A stretch of 64,000 nt of DNA from Megalopta genalis (GCF_051020955.1 NW_027476259.1:62001-126000); one strand, 5' to 3'. Shown: positions 24,201 through 38,419, counted from the stretch's first letter. Program-made: numbers and translations. The notes: generated from the letters alone by a model not told the origin.

Positions 24201-25602
24201 ATGATTCAGCTTCAACTGCATGCGAAACAAACGAGTTAGCTTCAAATCCATGCGAAACACATGATTTAGCTTCAAATCAATGCGAAGCAGAAGTCTGAGC
24301 TTCGAATCCTTACGAAACAAATGGTTTAGCTGCAAATACTAGTGATATGCATGATTTCGCTTCAACAACTTGCAAAACAAACGAGTTGGCTTCAAATCCA
24401 AGCGAAACACATGACTTAGTTTCAAATCAATGCGAAGTAGAAGGCTTAGCTTCCAATCCGTGCTAAACGAATGATTTAGATTCAAATGCTTGCGAATATA
24501 AGTGATACAGATTCAAACGCAGGCGACACAAACGAGTTAGCCTCAAATTCATGCGAAACACATGACTTAGCTCCAAATCAATGCGAAGTAGAAGTCTTAG
24601 CTTGAAAACCGTGCCAATCAAACGTTTTAGCTTCAAATACTTGTGATATACATGGTTCAGCTTCAAGTTCATGCGAAACAAACGAATTAGTTTCAAATCC
24701 ATGCGAAACACAGGATTAAGTTACAAATCAATGCGAAGTAGAAGGCTGATCTTCAAATCCATGCGAAACACTTGGTTTAGCTTCAAATACTTGTGATATG
24801 CATGATTTAGCTTCAACAACTTGCGAAACAAACGAGTTGGCTTCAAATCCAAGCGAAACACATGACTTAGTTTCAAATCAATGCGAAGTAGAAGCCTTAG
24901 CTTCCAATCCGTGCTAAACGAATGATTTAGATTCAAATGCTTGCGAATATAAGTGATACAGCTTCAAACGCAGGCGACACAAACGAGTTAGCCTCAAATT
25001 CATGCGAAACACATGATTCAGCTTCAAATCAATGCGAAGTAGAAGTCTTAGCTTGAAAACCGTGCCAATCAAACGGTTTAGCTTCAAATACTTGTGATAT
25101 ACATGGTTCAGCTTCAAGTTCATGCGAAACAAACGAGTTAGCTTCAAATCCATGCGAAACACATGATTTAGCTTCAAATCAATGCGAAGTAGAAGTCTGA
25201 GCTTCCAATCCGTGCTAAACGAATGATTTAGATTCAAATGCTTGCGAATATAAGTGATACAGCTTCAAACGCAGGCGACACAAACGAGTTAGCTTCAAAT
25301 CCATGCGAAACACATGATTTAGCTTCAAATTCATTCCAAACACATGTTTTAGCCTGATATTCGTGCGAAACAAATGGTTCAGCTTCAAATACTTGTGATA
25401 TACATGATTTAGCTTCAACTGCATGTGAAACGAACGTGTTAGCTTCAAATTCAACAGAAACACATGATTCAGTTTCAAATAAAAGCGAAGTAGATGGCAT
25501 AGCATCAAATCCAGGCGCATCAAATGGTTTAGCTTCAAATACTTGTGATATACATGATTTAGCTTCAACAGCAATGCGATACAAACTAGTTAGTTTCTAA
25601 TC
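21268..25602. repeat. Large tandem block, copy 1 (about 4.36 kb)
   Basis: This block is repeated at 25,603-29,050 and again at about 50,871-54,450. Anchor pairs with copy 2 are 21,268/25,631 (shift 4,363), 22,509/26,269 (3,760) and 24,463/27,922 (3,459). The shifts drop by 603 and 301 bp because this copy has a private 603-bp duplication and one more 301-bp unit. The block ends at the join near 25,605 (TTTCTAATCCAAGCGAAGAAC). Confidence 0.85.
21569..22500. repeat. 603-bp duplication private to this block
   Basis: Open frames at 21,569-21,754 and 22,172-22,357 translate almost identically and lie 603 bp apart. The markers GTCTGTGCTTCCAATCC and AACAAACCAGTTAGC occur in both units. The matching blocks at 26 kb and 51 kb have a single unit, so this duplication is probably a recent gain. 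Confidence 0.83.
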
Positions 25603-28600
25603 CAAGCGAAGAACATGATTTAGCTTCAAATCAATGCGAAGTAGAAGGCTTATTTTGAAATCCATGCGAATCACCTGGTTTAGCTTCAAATAACTGTGAT
25701 ATACATGATTTAGCTTCAACTGCATTGCGAAACAAACTAGTTAGTCTCAAATCCAAGCGAAACACATGATGTAGCTTCAAATCAATGCGAAGTAGAAGGC
25801 TTATCTTCAAATCCATGCGAAACAAGTGGTTCAGCTTCACATACTTGTGATGTACATGATTTAGTTTCAAATGCAAGCGAAACGAACGAGTTAGCTTGAA
25901 ATCCAAGCGAAACACATGATTTAGCTTAAAATCAATGCGAAGTAGAAGGCTTATTTTGAAATCCATGCGAATCAAATGGTTTAGCTTCAAATAATTGTGA
26001 TATACATGATTTAGCTTCAATTGCATTGCGCAACAAACTAGTTAGTCTCAAATCCAAGCGAAACACATGATGTAGCTTCAAATCAATGCGAAGTAGAAGG
26101 CTTATCTTCAAATCCATTCAAAACAAGTGGTTCAGCTTCAAATACTTGTGATGTGCATGATTCAGCTTCAACTGCATGCGAAACAAACCAGTTAGCTTCA
26201 AATCCATGCGAAACACATGATTTAGCTTCAAATCAATGCGAAGTAGAAGTCTGTGCTTCCAATCCGTGCTAAACGAATGATTTAGATTCAAATGCTTGCG
26301 AATATAAGTGATACAGCTTCAAACGCAGGCGACACAAACGAGTTAGCTTCAAATCCATGCGAAACACATGATTTAGCTTCAAATTCATTCCAAACACATG
26401 TTTTAGCCTGATATTCGTGCGAAACAAATGGTTCAGCTTCAAATACTTGTGATATACATGATTTAGCTTCAACTGCATGTGAAACGAACGTGTTAGCTTC
26501 AAATTCAACAGAAACACATGATTCAGTTTCAAATAAAAGCGAAGTAGATGGCATAGCATCAAATCCAGGCGCATCAAATGGTTTAGCTTCAAATACTTGT
26601 GATATACATGATTTAGCTTCAACAGCAATGCGATACAAACTAGTTAGTTTCTAATCCAAGCGAAACACATGATTTAGCTTCAAATCAATGCGAAGTAGAA
26701 GGCTTATCTTCAAATCCATGCGAATCAAATTGTTGAGCTTCAAATACTAGGGATATACATGATTCAGCTTCAAGTGCGTGCGTAACAAACGAGTTAGCTT
26801 CAAATCTATGCAAAACGCATGATTTAGCTTCAAATTCATTCCAAACACATGGTTTAGCGTGATATTCGTGCAAAACAAACGGTTCAGCTTCAAATCCTTT
26901 TGATATACATGATTTAGCTTCAACTGCATGTGAAACGATCGTATTAGCTTCAAAAACAAGAGAAACACTTGATTCAGTTTCAAATAAATGCGAAGTAGAT
27001 GGCATAGCATCAAATCCATGCGAATCAAATGGTTGAGCTTCAAATACTTGGGATATACATGATTCAGCTTCAAGTGCATGCGTAACAAACGAGTTAGCTT
27101 CAAATCTATGCAAAACGCATGATTTAGCTTCAAATTCATTCCAAACACATGGTTTAGCGTGATATTCGTGCAAAACAAACGGTTCAGCTTCAAATCCTTT
27201 TGATGTACATGATTTAGCTTCAACTGCATGTGAAACGAACGTGTTAGCTTCAAAAACAAGAGAAACACATGATTCAGTTTCAAAAAAAGGCGAAGTAGAT
27301 GGCATAGCATCAAATCCATGCGAATCAAATGGTTTAGCTTCAAATACTTGTTTGATACATGATCTATCTTCAATTGCATGCGAAACAAACGAGTTAGCTT
27401 GAAATCCAAGCGAAGCACATGATTTAGCTTCAAATCAATGCGAAGTAGAAGGCTTATTTTGAAATCCATGCGAATCACCTGGTTTAGCTTCAAATAACTG
27501 TGATATAAATGATTTAGCTTCAACTGCATTGCGAAACAAACTAGTTAGTCTCAAATCCAAGCGAAACACATGATGTAGCTTCAAATCAATGCGAAGTAGA
27601 AGGCTTATCTTCAAATCCATTCAAAACAAGTGGTTCAGCTTCAAATACTTGTGATGTGCATGATTCAGCTTCAACTGCATGCGAAACAAACGAGTTAGCT
27701 TCAAATCCATGCGAAACACATGATTTAGCTTCAAATCAATGCGAAGCAGAAGTCTGAGCTTCGAATCCTTACGAAACAAATGGTTTAGCTGCAAATACTA
27801 GTGATATGCATGATTTCGCTTCAACAACTTGCAAAACAAACGAGTTGGCTTCAAATCCAAGCGAAACACATGACTTAGTTTCAAATCAATGCGAAGTAGA
27901 AGGCTTAGCTTCCAATCCGTGCTAAACGAATGATTTAGATTCAAATGCTTGCGAATATAAGTGATACAGATTCAAACGCAGGCGACACAAACGAGTTAGC
28001 CTCAAATTCATGCGAAACACATGACTTAGCTTCAAATCAATGCGAAGTAGAAGTCTTAGCTTGAAAACCGTGCCAATCAAACGGTTTAGCTTCAAATACT
28101 TGTGATATACATGGTTCAGCTTCAAGTTCATGCGAAACAAACGAATTAGTTTCAAATCCATGCGAAACACAGGATTTAGTTACAAATCAATGCGAAGTAG
28201 AAGGCTGATCTTCAAATCCATGCGAAACACTTGGTTTAGCTTCAAATACTTGTGATATGCATGATTTAGCTTCAACAACTTGCGAAACAAACGAGTTGGC
28301 TTCAAATCCAAGCGAAACACATGACTTAGTTTCAAATCAATGCGAAGTAGAAGCCTTAGCTTCCAATCCGTGCTAAACGAATGATTTAGATTCAAATGCT
28401 TGCGAATATAAGTGATACAGCTTCAAACGCAGGCGACACAAACGAGTTAGCCTCAAATTCATGCGAAACACATGATTCAGCTTCAAATCAATGCGAAGTA
28501 GAAGTCTTAGCTTGAAAACCGTGCCAATCAAACGGTTTAGCTTCAAATACTTGTGATATACATGGTTCAGCTTCAAGTTCATGCGAAACAAACGAGTTAG

Positions 28601-29050
28601 CTTCAAATCCATGCGAAACACATGATTTAGCTTCAAATCAATGCGAAGTAGAAGTCTGAGCTTCCAATCCGTGCTAAACGAATGATTTAGATTCAAATGC
28701 TTGCGAATATAAGTGATACAGCTTCAAACGCAGGCGACACAAACGAGTTAGCTTCAAATCCATGCGAAACACATGATTTAGCTTCAAATTCATTCCAAAC
28801 ACATGTTTTAGCCTGATATTCGTGCGAAACAAATGGTTCAGCTTCAAATACTTGTGATATACATGATTTAGCTTCAACTGCATGTGAAACGAACGTGTTA
28901 GCTTCAAATTCAACAGAAACACATGATTCAGTTTCAAATAAAAGCGAAGTAGATGGCATAGCATCAAATCCAGGCGCATCAAATGGTTTAGCTTCAAATA
29001 CTTGTGATATACATGATTTAGCTTCAACAGCAATGCGATACAAACTAGTT
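25603..29050. repeat. Large tandem block, copy 2 (about 3.46 kb)
   Basis: This copy matches 21,268-25,602 but lacks the 603-bp duplication (near 26,150) and one 301-bp unit (near 27,530). Other differences are single bases, for example GATCGTATTAGC at 26,938 against GATCGTGTTAGC at 23,178. The final part, 27,922-29,043, matches 24,463-25,584 at a constant shift of 3,459 bp. Confidence 0.85.
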
Positions 29051-31870
29051 AGTTTCTAATCCAAGCGAAACACATGATTTAGCTTCAAATCAATGCGAAG
29101 TAGAAGGCTTATCTTCAAATCCATGCGAATCAAATTGTTGAGCTTCAAATACTAGGGATATACATGATTCAGCTTCAAGTGCGTGCGTAACAAACGAGTT
29201 AGCTTCAAATCTATGCAAAACGCATGATTTAGCTTCAAATTCATTCCAAACACATGGTTTAGCGTGATATTCGTGCAAAACAAACGGTTCAGCTTCAAAT
29301 CCTTTTGATATACATGATTTAGCTTCAACTGCATGTGAAACGAACGTGTTAGCTTCAAAAACAAGAGAAACACTTGATTCAGTTTCAAATAAATGCGAAG
29401 TAGATGGCATAGCATCAAATCCATGCGAATCAAATGATTGAGCTTCAAATTCTTGGGATATACATGATTCAGCTTCAAGTGCATGCGTAACAAACGAGTT
29501 AGCTTCAAATCTATGCAAAACGCATGATTTAGCTTCAAATTCATTCCAAACACATGGTTTAGCGTGATATTCGTGCAAAACAAACGGTTCAGCTTCAAAT
29601 CCTTTTGATGTACATGATTTAGCTTCAACTGCATGTGAAACGAACGTGTTAGCTTCAAAAACAAGAGAAACGCATGATTCAGTTTCAAAAAAAGGCGATG
29701 TAGATGGCATAACATCAAATCCATGCGAATCAAATGGTTTAGCTTCAAATACTTGTTTGATACATGATCTATCTTCAATTGCATGCGAAACAAACGAGTT
29801 AGCTTGAAATCCAAGCGAAGCACATGATTTAGCTTCAAATCAATGCGAAGTAGAAGGCTTATTTTGAAATCCATGCGAATCACCTGGTTTAGCTTCAAAT
29901 AACTGTGATATACATGATTTAGCTTCAACTGCATTGCGAAACAAACTAGTTAGTCTCAAATCCAAGCGAAACACATGATGTAGCTTCAAATCAATGCGAA
30001 GTAGAAGGCTTATCTTCAAATCCATGCGAAACAAGTGGTTCAGCTTCAAATACTTGTGATGTACATGATTTAGTTTCAAATGCAAGCGAAACGAACGAGA
30101 TAGCTTGAAATCCAAGCGAAACACATGATTTAGCTTCAAATCAATGCGAAGTAGAAGGCTTATTTTGAAATCCATGCGAATCAAATGGTTTAGCTTCAAA
30201 TAATTGTGATATACATGATTTAGCTTCAATTGCATTGCGAAACAAACTAGTTAGTCTCAAATCCAAGCGAAACACACGATGTAGCTTCAAATCAATGCGA
30301 AGTGGAAGGCTTATCTTCAAATCCATTCGAAACGAGTGGTTCAGCTTCAAATACTTGTGATGTGCATGATTCAGCTTCAACTGCATGCGAAACAAACGAG
30401 TTAGCTTCAAATCCATGCGAAACACATGATTTAGCTTCAAATCAATGCGAAGTAGAAGTCTGAGCTTCGAATCCTTACGAAACAAATGGTTTAGCTGCAA
30501 ATACTAGTGATATGCATGATTTCGCGTCAACAACTTGCGAAACAAACGAGTTGGCTTCAAATCCAAGCGAAACACATGACTTAGTTTCAAATCAATGCGA
30601 AGTAGAAGGCTTAGCTTCCAATCCGTGCTAAACGAATGGTTTAGATTCAAATGCTTGCGAATATAAGTGATACAGCTTCAAACGCAGGCGACACAAACGA
30701 GTTAGCCTCAAATTCATGCGAAACACATGATTCAGCTTCAAATCAATGCGAAGTTGAAGTCTTAGCTTGAAAACCGTGCCAATCAAACGGTTTAGCTTCA
30801 AATACTTGTGATATACATGGTTCAGCTTCAAGTTCATGCGAAACAAACGAATTAGCTTCAAATCCATGCGAAACACAGGATTTAGTTACAAATCAATGCG
30901 AAGTAGAAGGCTGATCTTCAAATCCATGCGAAACACTTGGTTTAGCTTCAAATACTTGTGATATGCATGATTTAGCTTCAACAACTTGCGAAACAAACGA
31001 GTTGGCTTCAAATCCAAGCGAAACACATGACTTAGTTTCAAATCAATGCGAAGTAGAAGGCTTAGCTTCCAATCCGTGCTAAACGAATGATTTAGATTCA
31101 AATGCTTGCGAATATAAGTGATACAGCTTCAAACGCAGGCGACACAAACGAGTTAGCCTCAAATTCATGCGAAACACATGATTCAGCTTCAAATCAATGC
31201 GAAGTAGAAGTCTTAGCTTGAAAACCGTGCCAATCAAACGGTTTAGCTTCAAATACTTGTGATATACATGGTTCAGCTTCAAGTTCATGCGAAACAAACG
31301 AGTTAGCTTCAAATCCATGCGAAACACAGGATTTAGTTACAAATCAATGCGAAGTAGAAGGCTGATCTTCAAATCCATGCGAAACACTTGGTTTAGCTTC
31401 AAATACTTGTGATATGCATGATTTAGCTTCAACAGCATGCGAAACAAACGAGTTAGCTTCAAATCCAAGCGACACATATGATTTCGCTTCAAATCAATGC
31501 GAAGTAGAAGGCTTACCTTCGAATCCACACGAAACAGATGGTTTAGCTTCAAATACTTGTGATGTACATGATTTAGCTTCAACTGCATGCGAAACAAACG
31601 AGTTAGCTTCAAATCCAAGCGATACATATGATTTCGCTTCAAATCAATGCGAAGTAGAAGGCTTATCTTCGAATCCATGCGAAACAAATAGTTTAAATTC
31701 AAATACTTGTGATATACATGATTTAGCTTCAAATGCAGGCGAAACAAACGCGTTAGCTTCAAATCTATGCGAAACACATGGTTTGGCTTAAAAACAATGC
31801 GAAGCCGATGGCTTAGCGTCAAATCCATGCGAAAGAAAAGGTTTAGCTTCAAATACTTGCGAATACAAGT
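29051..31870. repeat. HOR block shared with 42.9-45.7 kb
   Basis: About 29,051-29,930 and 30,210-31,960 match 42,865-43,745 and 44,024-45,775 at a shift of 13,813-13,814 bp. The roughly 275 bp in between differ and look replaced in one of the two. The 31.4-31.8 kb part includes a 150-bp internal tandem repeat with the rare monomer markers CACACGAAACAGATGG and CGACACATATGATTTCGC. Confidence 0.83.
31414..31791 (+). other. Plus-strand open frame of 125 codons in repeat DNA
   Basis: This frame reads in-phase decapeptides (LASTACETNE, LASNPSDTYD, FASNQCEVEG and so on) from an ATG inside a D monomer to a TAA in GGCTTAAAAAC. Copies lie at 45,228-45,605 and 48,837-49,214, and a version 150 bp shorter at 58,673-58,900. 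It has no detectable domain. Its ends are set by single-base changes, and it sits in the array with no promoter-like or unique sequence nearby, so it is not called a gene. Confidence 0.5.
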
Positions 31871-34800
31871 GCTATAGCTTCAAATGCAGGCGACACAAAC
31901 GAGTTAGCTTCAAATCCATGCGAAACACATGATTTAACTTCCAATCAATGCGAAGTAGAAGGCTTAGATTCAAATAAATGAGAAGTAGAAGGCTTAGCTT
32001 CAAATCAATGCGAAGTAGAAGGTTTAGCTTCAAATCCATGCGAAACGAATGATTTAGCTTCAAATACTTGCGAATATCACTGATTTAGCTTCAACTGCAT
32101 GCGAAACAAACGAGTTAGCTTCAAATTCATGCGAAACACATGATTTAGCTTCAAATAATCGCGAATTAGGAGGCTTATCTTCGAATCCATGCGAAACAAA
32201 TGGTTTAGCTTCAATTATATGTGATATACATGATTTAGCTTCAAATGCATGCGAAACAAACGAGTTATCTTCAAATCCATGCGAAACACATGATTTAGTA
32301 TCAAATCAATGCGAAGCAGAAGGCTTAGCGGCAAATCCATGCGAAACGAATGGTTTAGCTTCAATTATATGTGATATACATGATATAGCTTCAAATGCAT
32401 GCGAGACAAACGAGTCAGCTTCAAATCGATGCTAAACTCATGGTTTACCTTCAAATCAATGCGAAGTAGAAGGCTTAGTTTGAAATCCATGCGAATCAAG
32501 TTCTTTAGCTTCAAATACTTATGATATACATGATTTAGCTTCAACTGATTGGGAAGCAAACGAGTTAACTTCAAATCCATTCAAAACACATGATTTAGCT
32601 TCAAATCCATGCGAAACTCATGATTTAGCTTCAAATCAATGCGATGTAGAAGGCTGATCTTCGAATCCATGTGAAACAAATGGTTTAGTTCAAATATTTG
32701 TGATATACATGATTTAGCTTCAACTGCATGCGAAACCAAACAGTTAGCTGCAAATATAATTCGAAACACATGATTTAACTTCCAATCAATGTGAAGTAGA
32801 AGGCTTATCTCCGAATCCACACGAAACAGATTGTTTAGTTTCAAATACTTGTAGTATACATGATTTAGGTTCAACAGCATGCGAAACAAACGTGTTAGCT
32901 TCAAATCCATGTGAAACACATGATTTAGCTTCAATTAAATGCGAAGTAGAAGGCTTATCTTCGAATCCATGCGAAACAAATGGTTTAGCTTCAAATACTT
33001 GCGAATATAAGTGATATAGCTTCAAATGCAGGCGACACAAACGAGTTATCTTCAAATCCATGCGAAACACATGATTTATAATCAAATCAATGCGAAGCAG
33101 AAGGCTTAGCGTCAAATCCATGCGAAACGAATGGTTTAGCTTCAAATACTTGCGATTATAAGTGATATAGCTTCAAATGCAGGTGACACAAGCGAGATAG
33201 CTTCAAATCCATGCGAAACACATGATTTAACTTTCAATCAATGTGAAGTAGAAGGCTTAGCTTCAAATCTATGTGAAACAAATGGTTCAGCTTCAAATAC
33301 TTGTGATATACATGATTTAGATTCAACTTCATGCAAAACCAACGAGTTAGCTTCAAATCCAAGCGAAACACATGATTTAGATTCAAATCAATGCGAAGTA
33401 GATGGCTTAGCTTGAAATCCAGCGAAACGAATGATTTAGCTTCAAACACTTGCGGATATCACTGATATAGCTTCAAATGCAGGTGAAACAAACGAGTTAG
33501 CTTTAAATCCATGAAAAAGACATGATTTACCTTCAAATCAATGCGAAGTAGAAGGCTTAGTTTGAACTCCAGGCGATTAAAGTTCTTTAGCTTCAAATAC
33601 TTATGATATACATGATTTAGATTCAACTGCTTGGGAAGCAAACGAGTTAACTTCAAATCCATTCAAAACACATGATTTAGCTTCAAATCCATGCGAAACT
33701 CATGATTTAGCTTCAAATCAATGCGAAGTAGAAGGCTGATCTTCGAATCCATGCGAATCAAATGGTTTAGCTTCAAATACTTGTGATATGCGTGATTTTG
33801 CTTCAATTGCATGCAAAACCAACGAGTTAGCTTCAAATCCAAGCGAAACACATGATTTAGATTCAAATCAATGCGAAATAGAAGGCTTAGCTTCAAATCC
33901 AGCGAAACGAATGATTTAGCTTCAAACACTTGCGAATATCACTGATTTAGCTTCAAATGCAGGTGAAACAAACGAGTTAGCTTTAAATCCATGAAAAAGG
34001 CATGATTTACCTTCGGATCAATGCGAAGTAGAAGGATTAGTTTGAAATCCATGCGAATAAAGTTCTTTCGCTTCAAATACTTATGATATACATGATTTAG
34101 CTTCAACTTCATGCGAAACAAACGACTTAGCTGCAAATCCATGCGAAACACATGATATAGCTTCAAATAAACGCGAATTAGGAGGCTGATCTTCGAATCC
34201 ATGCGAAACAAATGGTTTCGCTTCAAATACTTGTGACATTCTTGATTTAGCTTCAACAGCAAGCGAAACAATCGAGTTAGCTTCAAATCCATGCGAGACA
34301 CCTGACTTTGCATCAAATCAATGCGACGTAGAAGGCTTACCTTCGAATACATGCGAAACAAATGGTTTAGCTTCGAACACTTGTGATATACATGATTTAC
34401 ATTCAACAGTAAGAGAAACAAACGAGTTAGCTTCAAATCCATGCGAAACACATTATTTAGCATCGAATCAACGCGAAGAAGAAGGCTTAACTTCGAATCC
34501 TTCGAAACAAATAGTTTAGCTTCAATTATATGTGATATACATGATTTAGCTTCAAATGCATGCAAAACAAACGAGTTAGCTTAAAATCCATGCGAAACAC
34601 ATGACTTAGCATCAAATCAATGCGAAGTAGAAGGCTTAGTTTCACATCCAGCGAAACGAATGATTTAGCTTCAAATACTTGCGAATATATGTGATATAGC
34701 TTCAAATGCAGGCGAAACAAACGAGTTAGCTTTAAATCCATGCAAAAGACATGATTTACCTTCAAATCAATGCGAAGTAGAAGGCTTAGTTTGAAATCAA

Positions 34801-34884
34801 TGCGAATCAAATGGTTTAGCTTCAAATACTTGTGATATGCGTGATTTTGCTTCAATTGCATGCAAAACCAACGAGTTAGCTCCA
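31871..34884. repeat. Return to first sub-family, mosaic block
   Basis: Markers of the 1-13 kb region reappear here: CAATTATATGTGATATAC, AATAATCGCGAATTAGGAGG and CGAATATCACTGAT. About 32,070-32,580 matches 1,580-2,090. 32,519-33,360 recurs at 35,966-36,807 and again at about 60,140-60,980. There is also a 29-bp monomer with GGTTTAGTTCAAAT (about 32,682). No gene is visible. Confidence 0.82.
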
Positions 34885-37883
34885 AATCCATGCGAAACTC
34901 ATGATTTAGCTTCAAATCAATGCGAAGTAGAAGGCTTAGATTCAAATCCATGCGAATCAAATGGTTTAGCTTCTAATACTTTTGATATGTATGATTTAGC
35001 TTCAAATCCATGTGAATCAAATGGTTTAGCTTCAAATACTTGTGATGTGCATGATTTAGCTTCAAATGCAAGCGAAACGAACGAGTTAGCTTCAAATCCA
35101 TGCGAAACACATGATTTAGCTTCAATTACTTGTTTGATACATGATTTAGCTTCAATTGCATGCGAAACAAACGAGTTAGCTTGAAATCCAGGCGAAACAC
35201 ATGTTTAGCTTCAAATATTTGTGATATACAGGATTACGCTTGAAATGCATGCGACACGAGTTAGCTTCAAATCCAAGCGAAAAACATGATTTAGCATCCA
35301 GTCAACGCGAAGTAGAAGGCTGATCTTCGAATCCTTGCGAAACAAATTGTTTAGCTTCAAATATTAGTGATATACATGATTTAGCTTCAACTGCATTGCG
35401 AAACAAACTAGTTAGCTGCAAATCCAAGCGAAAAACATGATTTAGCATCAAATCAACGCGAAGTAGAAGGCTTATCTTCGAATCCTTGCAAAACAAATGG
35501 TTTAGCTTCAAATACTTGGGATATACATGATTTAGGTTCAACTGCATGCGAAACAAACAAGTTAGCTTCAAATCCTAGCGAATCACATGATTTAACTTCA
35601 AATAAGTGCGAAGTAGATGGCTTAGCATCAAATCCATGCGAAATAAATGAGATACCTTCAAATACTTGTGATATAAATGGAATAGCTTGAAATGCAAGCG
35701 AAACAAACGAGTATGCTTCAAATCCAAGCGAAAAACATGATATAGTATCAAGTCAACGCGATGTTGAAGGCTTAGCTTCAAGTCCATGCGAAATGAATCA
35801 TTTAGCTTCACAAACTTGTGAATATTATTGATATAGCTTGAAATGCAGGCGAAACAAACTGGTTAGCTTCAAATCCAAGCGAAACAAAATATTTAGCTTC
35901 AAATCAATGCGAAGTAGAAGGCTTAGCAGCAAATCCATGCGAAACAAATGGTTTAGTTCAAATACTTATGATATACATGATTTAGCTTCAACTGATTGGG
36001 AAGCAAACGAGTTAACTTCAAATCCATTCAAAACACATGATTTAGCTTCAAATCCATGCGAAACTCATGATTTAGCTTCAAATCAATGCGATGTAGAAGG
36101 CTGATCTTCGAATCCATGTGAAACAAATGGTTTAGTTCAAATATTTGTGATATACATGATTTAGCTTCAACTGCATGCGAAACCAAACAGTTAGCTGCAA
36201 ATATAATTCGAAACACATGATTTAACTTCCAATCAATGTGAAGTAGAAGGCTTATCTCCGAATCCACACGAAACAGATTGTTTAGTTTCAAATACTTGTA
36301 GTATACATGATTTAGGTTCAACAGCATGCGAAACAAACGTGTTAGCTTCAAATCCATGTGAAACACATGATTTAGCTTCAATTAAATGCGAAGTAGAAGG
36401 CTTATCTTCGAATCCATGCGAAACAAATGGTTTAGCTTCAAATACTTGCGAATATAAGTGATATAGCTTCAAATGCAGGCGACACAAACGAGTTATCTTC
36501 AAATCCATGCGAAACACATGATTTATAATCAAATCAATGCGAAGCAGAAGGCTTAGCGTCAAATCCATGCGAAACGAATGGTTTAGCTTCAAATACTTGC
36601 GATTATAAGTGATATAGCTTCAAATGCAGGTGACACAAGCGAGATAGCTTCAAATCCATGCGAAACACATGATTTAACTTTCAATCAATGTGAAGTAGAA
36701 GGCTTAGCTTCAAATCTATGTGAAACAAATGGTTCAGCTTCAAATACTTGTGATATACATGATTTAGATTCAACTTCATGCAAAACCAACGAGTTAGCTT
36801 CAAATCCATGCGAAACTCATGATTTAGCTTCAAATCAATGCGAAGTAGAAGGCTTAGATTCAAATCCATGCGAATCAAATGGTTTAGCTTCTAATACTTT
36901 TGATATGTATGATTTAGCTTCAAATCCATGTGAATCAAATGGTTTAGCTTCAAATACTTGTGATGTGCATGATTTAGCTTCAAATGCAAGCGAAACGAAC
37001 GAGTTAGCTTCAAATCCATGCGAAACACATGATTTAGCTTCAATTACTTGTTTGATACATGATTTAGCTTCAATTGCATGCGAAACAAACGAGTTAGCTT
37101 GAAATCCAGGCGAAACACATGTTTAGCTTCAAATATTTGTGATATACAGGATTACGCTTGAAATGCATGCGACACGAGTTAGCTTCAAATCCAAGCGAAA
37201 AACATGATTTAGCATCCAGTCAACGCGAAGTAGAAGGCTGATCTTCGAATCCTTGCGAAACTAATTGTTTAGCTTCAAATATTAGTGATATACATGATTT
37301 AGCTTCAACTGCATTGCGAAACAAACTAGTTAGCTGCAAATCCAAGCGAAAAACATGATTTAGCATCAAATCAACGCGAAGTAGAAGGCTTATCTTCGAA
37401 TCCTTGCAAAACAAATGGTTTAGCTTCAAATACTTGGGATATACATGATTTAGGTTCAACTGCATGCGAAACAAACAAGTTAGCTTCAAATCCTAGCGAA
37501 TCACATGATTTAACTTCAAATAAGTGCGAAGTAGATGGCTTAGCATCAAATCCATGCGAAATAAATGAGATACCTTCAAATACTTGTGATATAAATGGAA
37601 TAGCTTGAAATGCAAGCGAAACAAACGAGTATGCTTCAAATCCAAGCGAAAAACATGATATAGTATCAAGTCAACGCGATGTTGAAGGCTTAGCTTCAAG
37701 TCCATGCGAAATGAATCATTTAGCTTCACAAACTTGTGAATATTATTGATATAGCTTGAAATGCAGGCGAAACAAACTGGTTAGCTTCAAATCCAAGCGA
37801 AACAAAATATTTAGCTTCAAATCAATGCGAAGTAGAAGGCTTAGCAGCAAATCCATGCGAAACAAATGGTTTAGTTCAAATAC
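34885..37883. repeat. Interleaved duplications of 1,918 bp and 3,447 bp spacing
   Basis: 34,885-35,965 is repeated at 36,803-37,883 (shift 1,918 bp). The 837 bp between the two copies are not part of that repeat: 35,966-36,802 is a copy of 32,519-33,355 (shift 3,447 bp). Both joins keep the 30-bp phase. Single differences such as AAACAAATTG against AAACTAATTG (35,341 and 37,259) mark the copies. Confidence 0.84.
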
Positions 37884-38419
37884 TTGTGATATACATGATT
37901 TAGCTTCAACTGCATGCGAAACCAACCAGTTAGCTTGAAATACAAGCGAAACACATGATTTCGCTTCAAATCAATTCGAAGCAGAAGGCTTAGCTTCAAA
38001 CCCATGCGAAACGATCGTTTAGCTTCAAATACTTGCAACTATAAGTGATATAGCTTCAAATGCAGGCGACACAAACGTGTTATCTTCAAATCCATGCGAA
38101 ACACATGATTTAGTATCAAATCAATGCGACGCAGAAGGCTTAGCGCCAAATGCATGCGAAACGAATGATTTAGCTGCAAATACTTGCGAATATAAGTGAT
38201 ATAGCTTCCAATGCAGGCGACACATACGAGTTATCTTCAAATCCATGCGAAACACATTATTTAGCTTCAAATCAATGCGAAGCAGATGGATTAACTTCAA
38301 ATCTATGCGAAATGAATGATTTAGCTTCAAAAACTAACGAATATAAGTGAGATAGCTTCAAATGCAGGCGACACAGACGAGTTAGCTTCAAATCCAAGCG
38401 AAACAAATTATTTACCTTC
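37884..38419. repeat. Short HOR stretch with private variants
   Basis: About 18 monomers here resemble the first sub-family but have no close copy that I noticed in the window. Markers include CGAAACGATCGTTTAGC, CTTGCAACTATAAGTGAT and AAAACTAACGAATATAAG. They include several 31-bp forms. Nothing but repeat sequence is seen. Confidence 0.75.

Noticed and set aside
31414..31791. Pentapeptide-repeat protein from the DLASN pattern
   Set aside because: The period is ten, and the A(D/N)LXX pattern is not repeated every five residues. The frame is short and repeat-derived.
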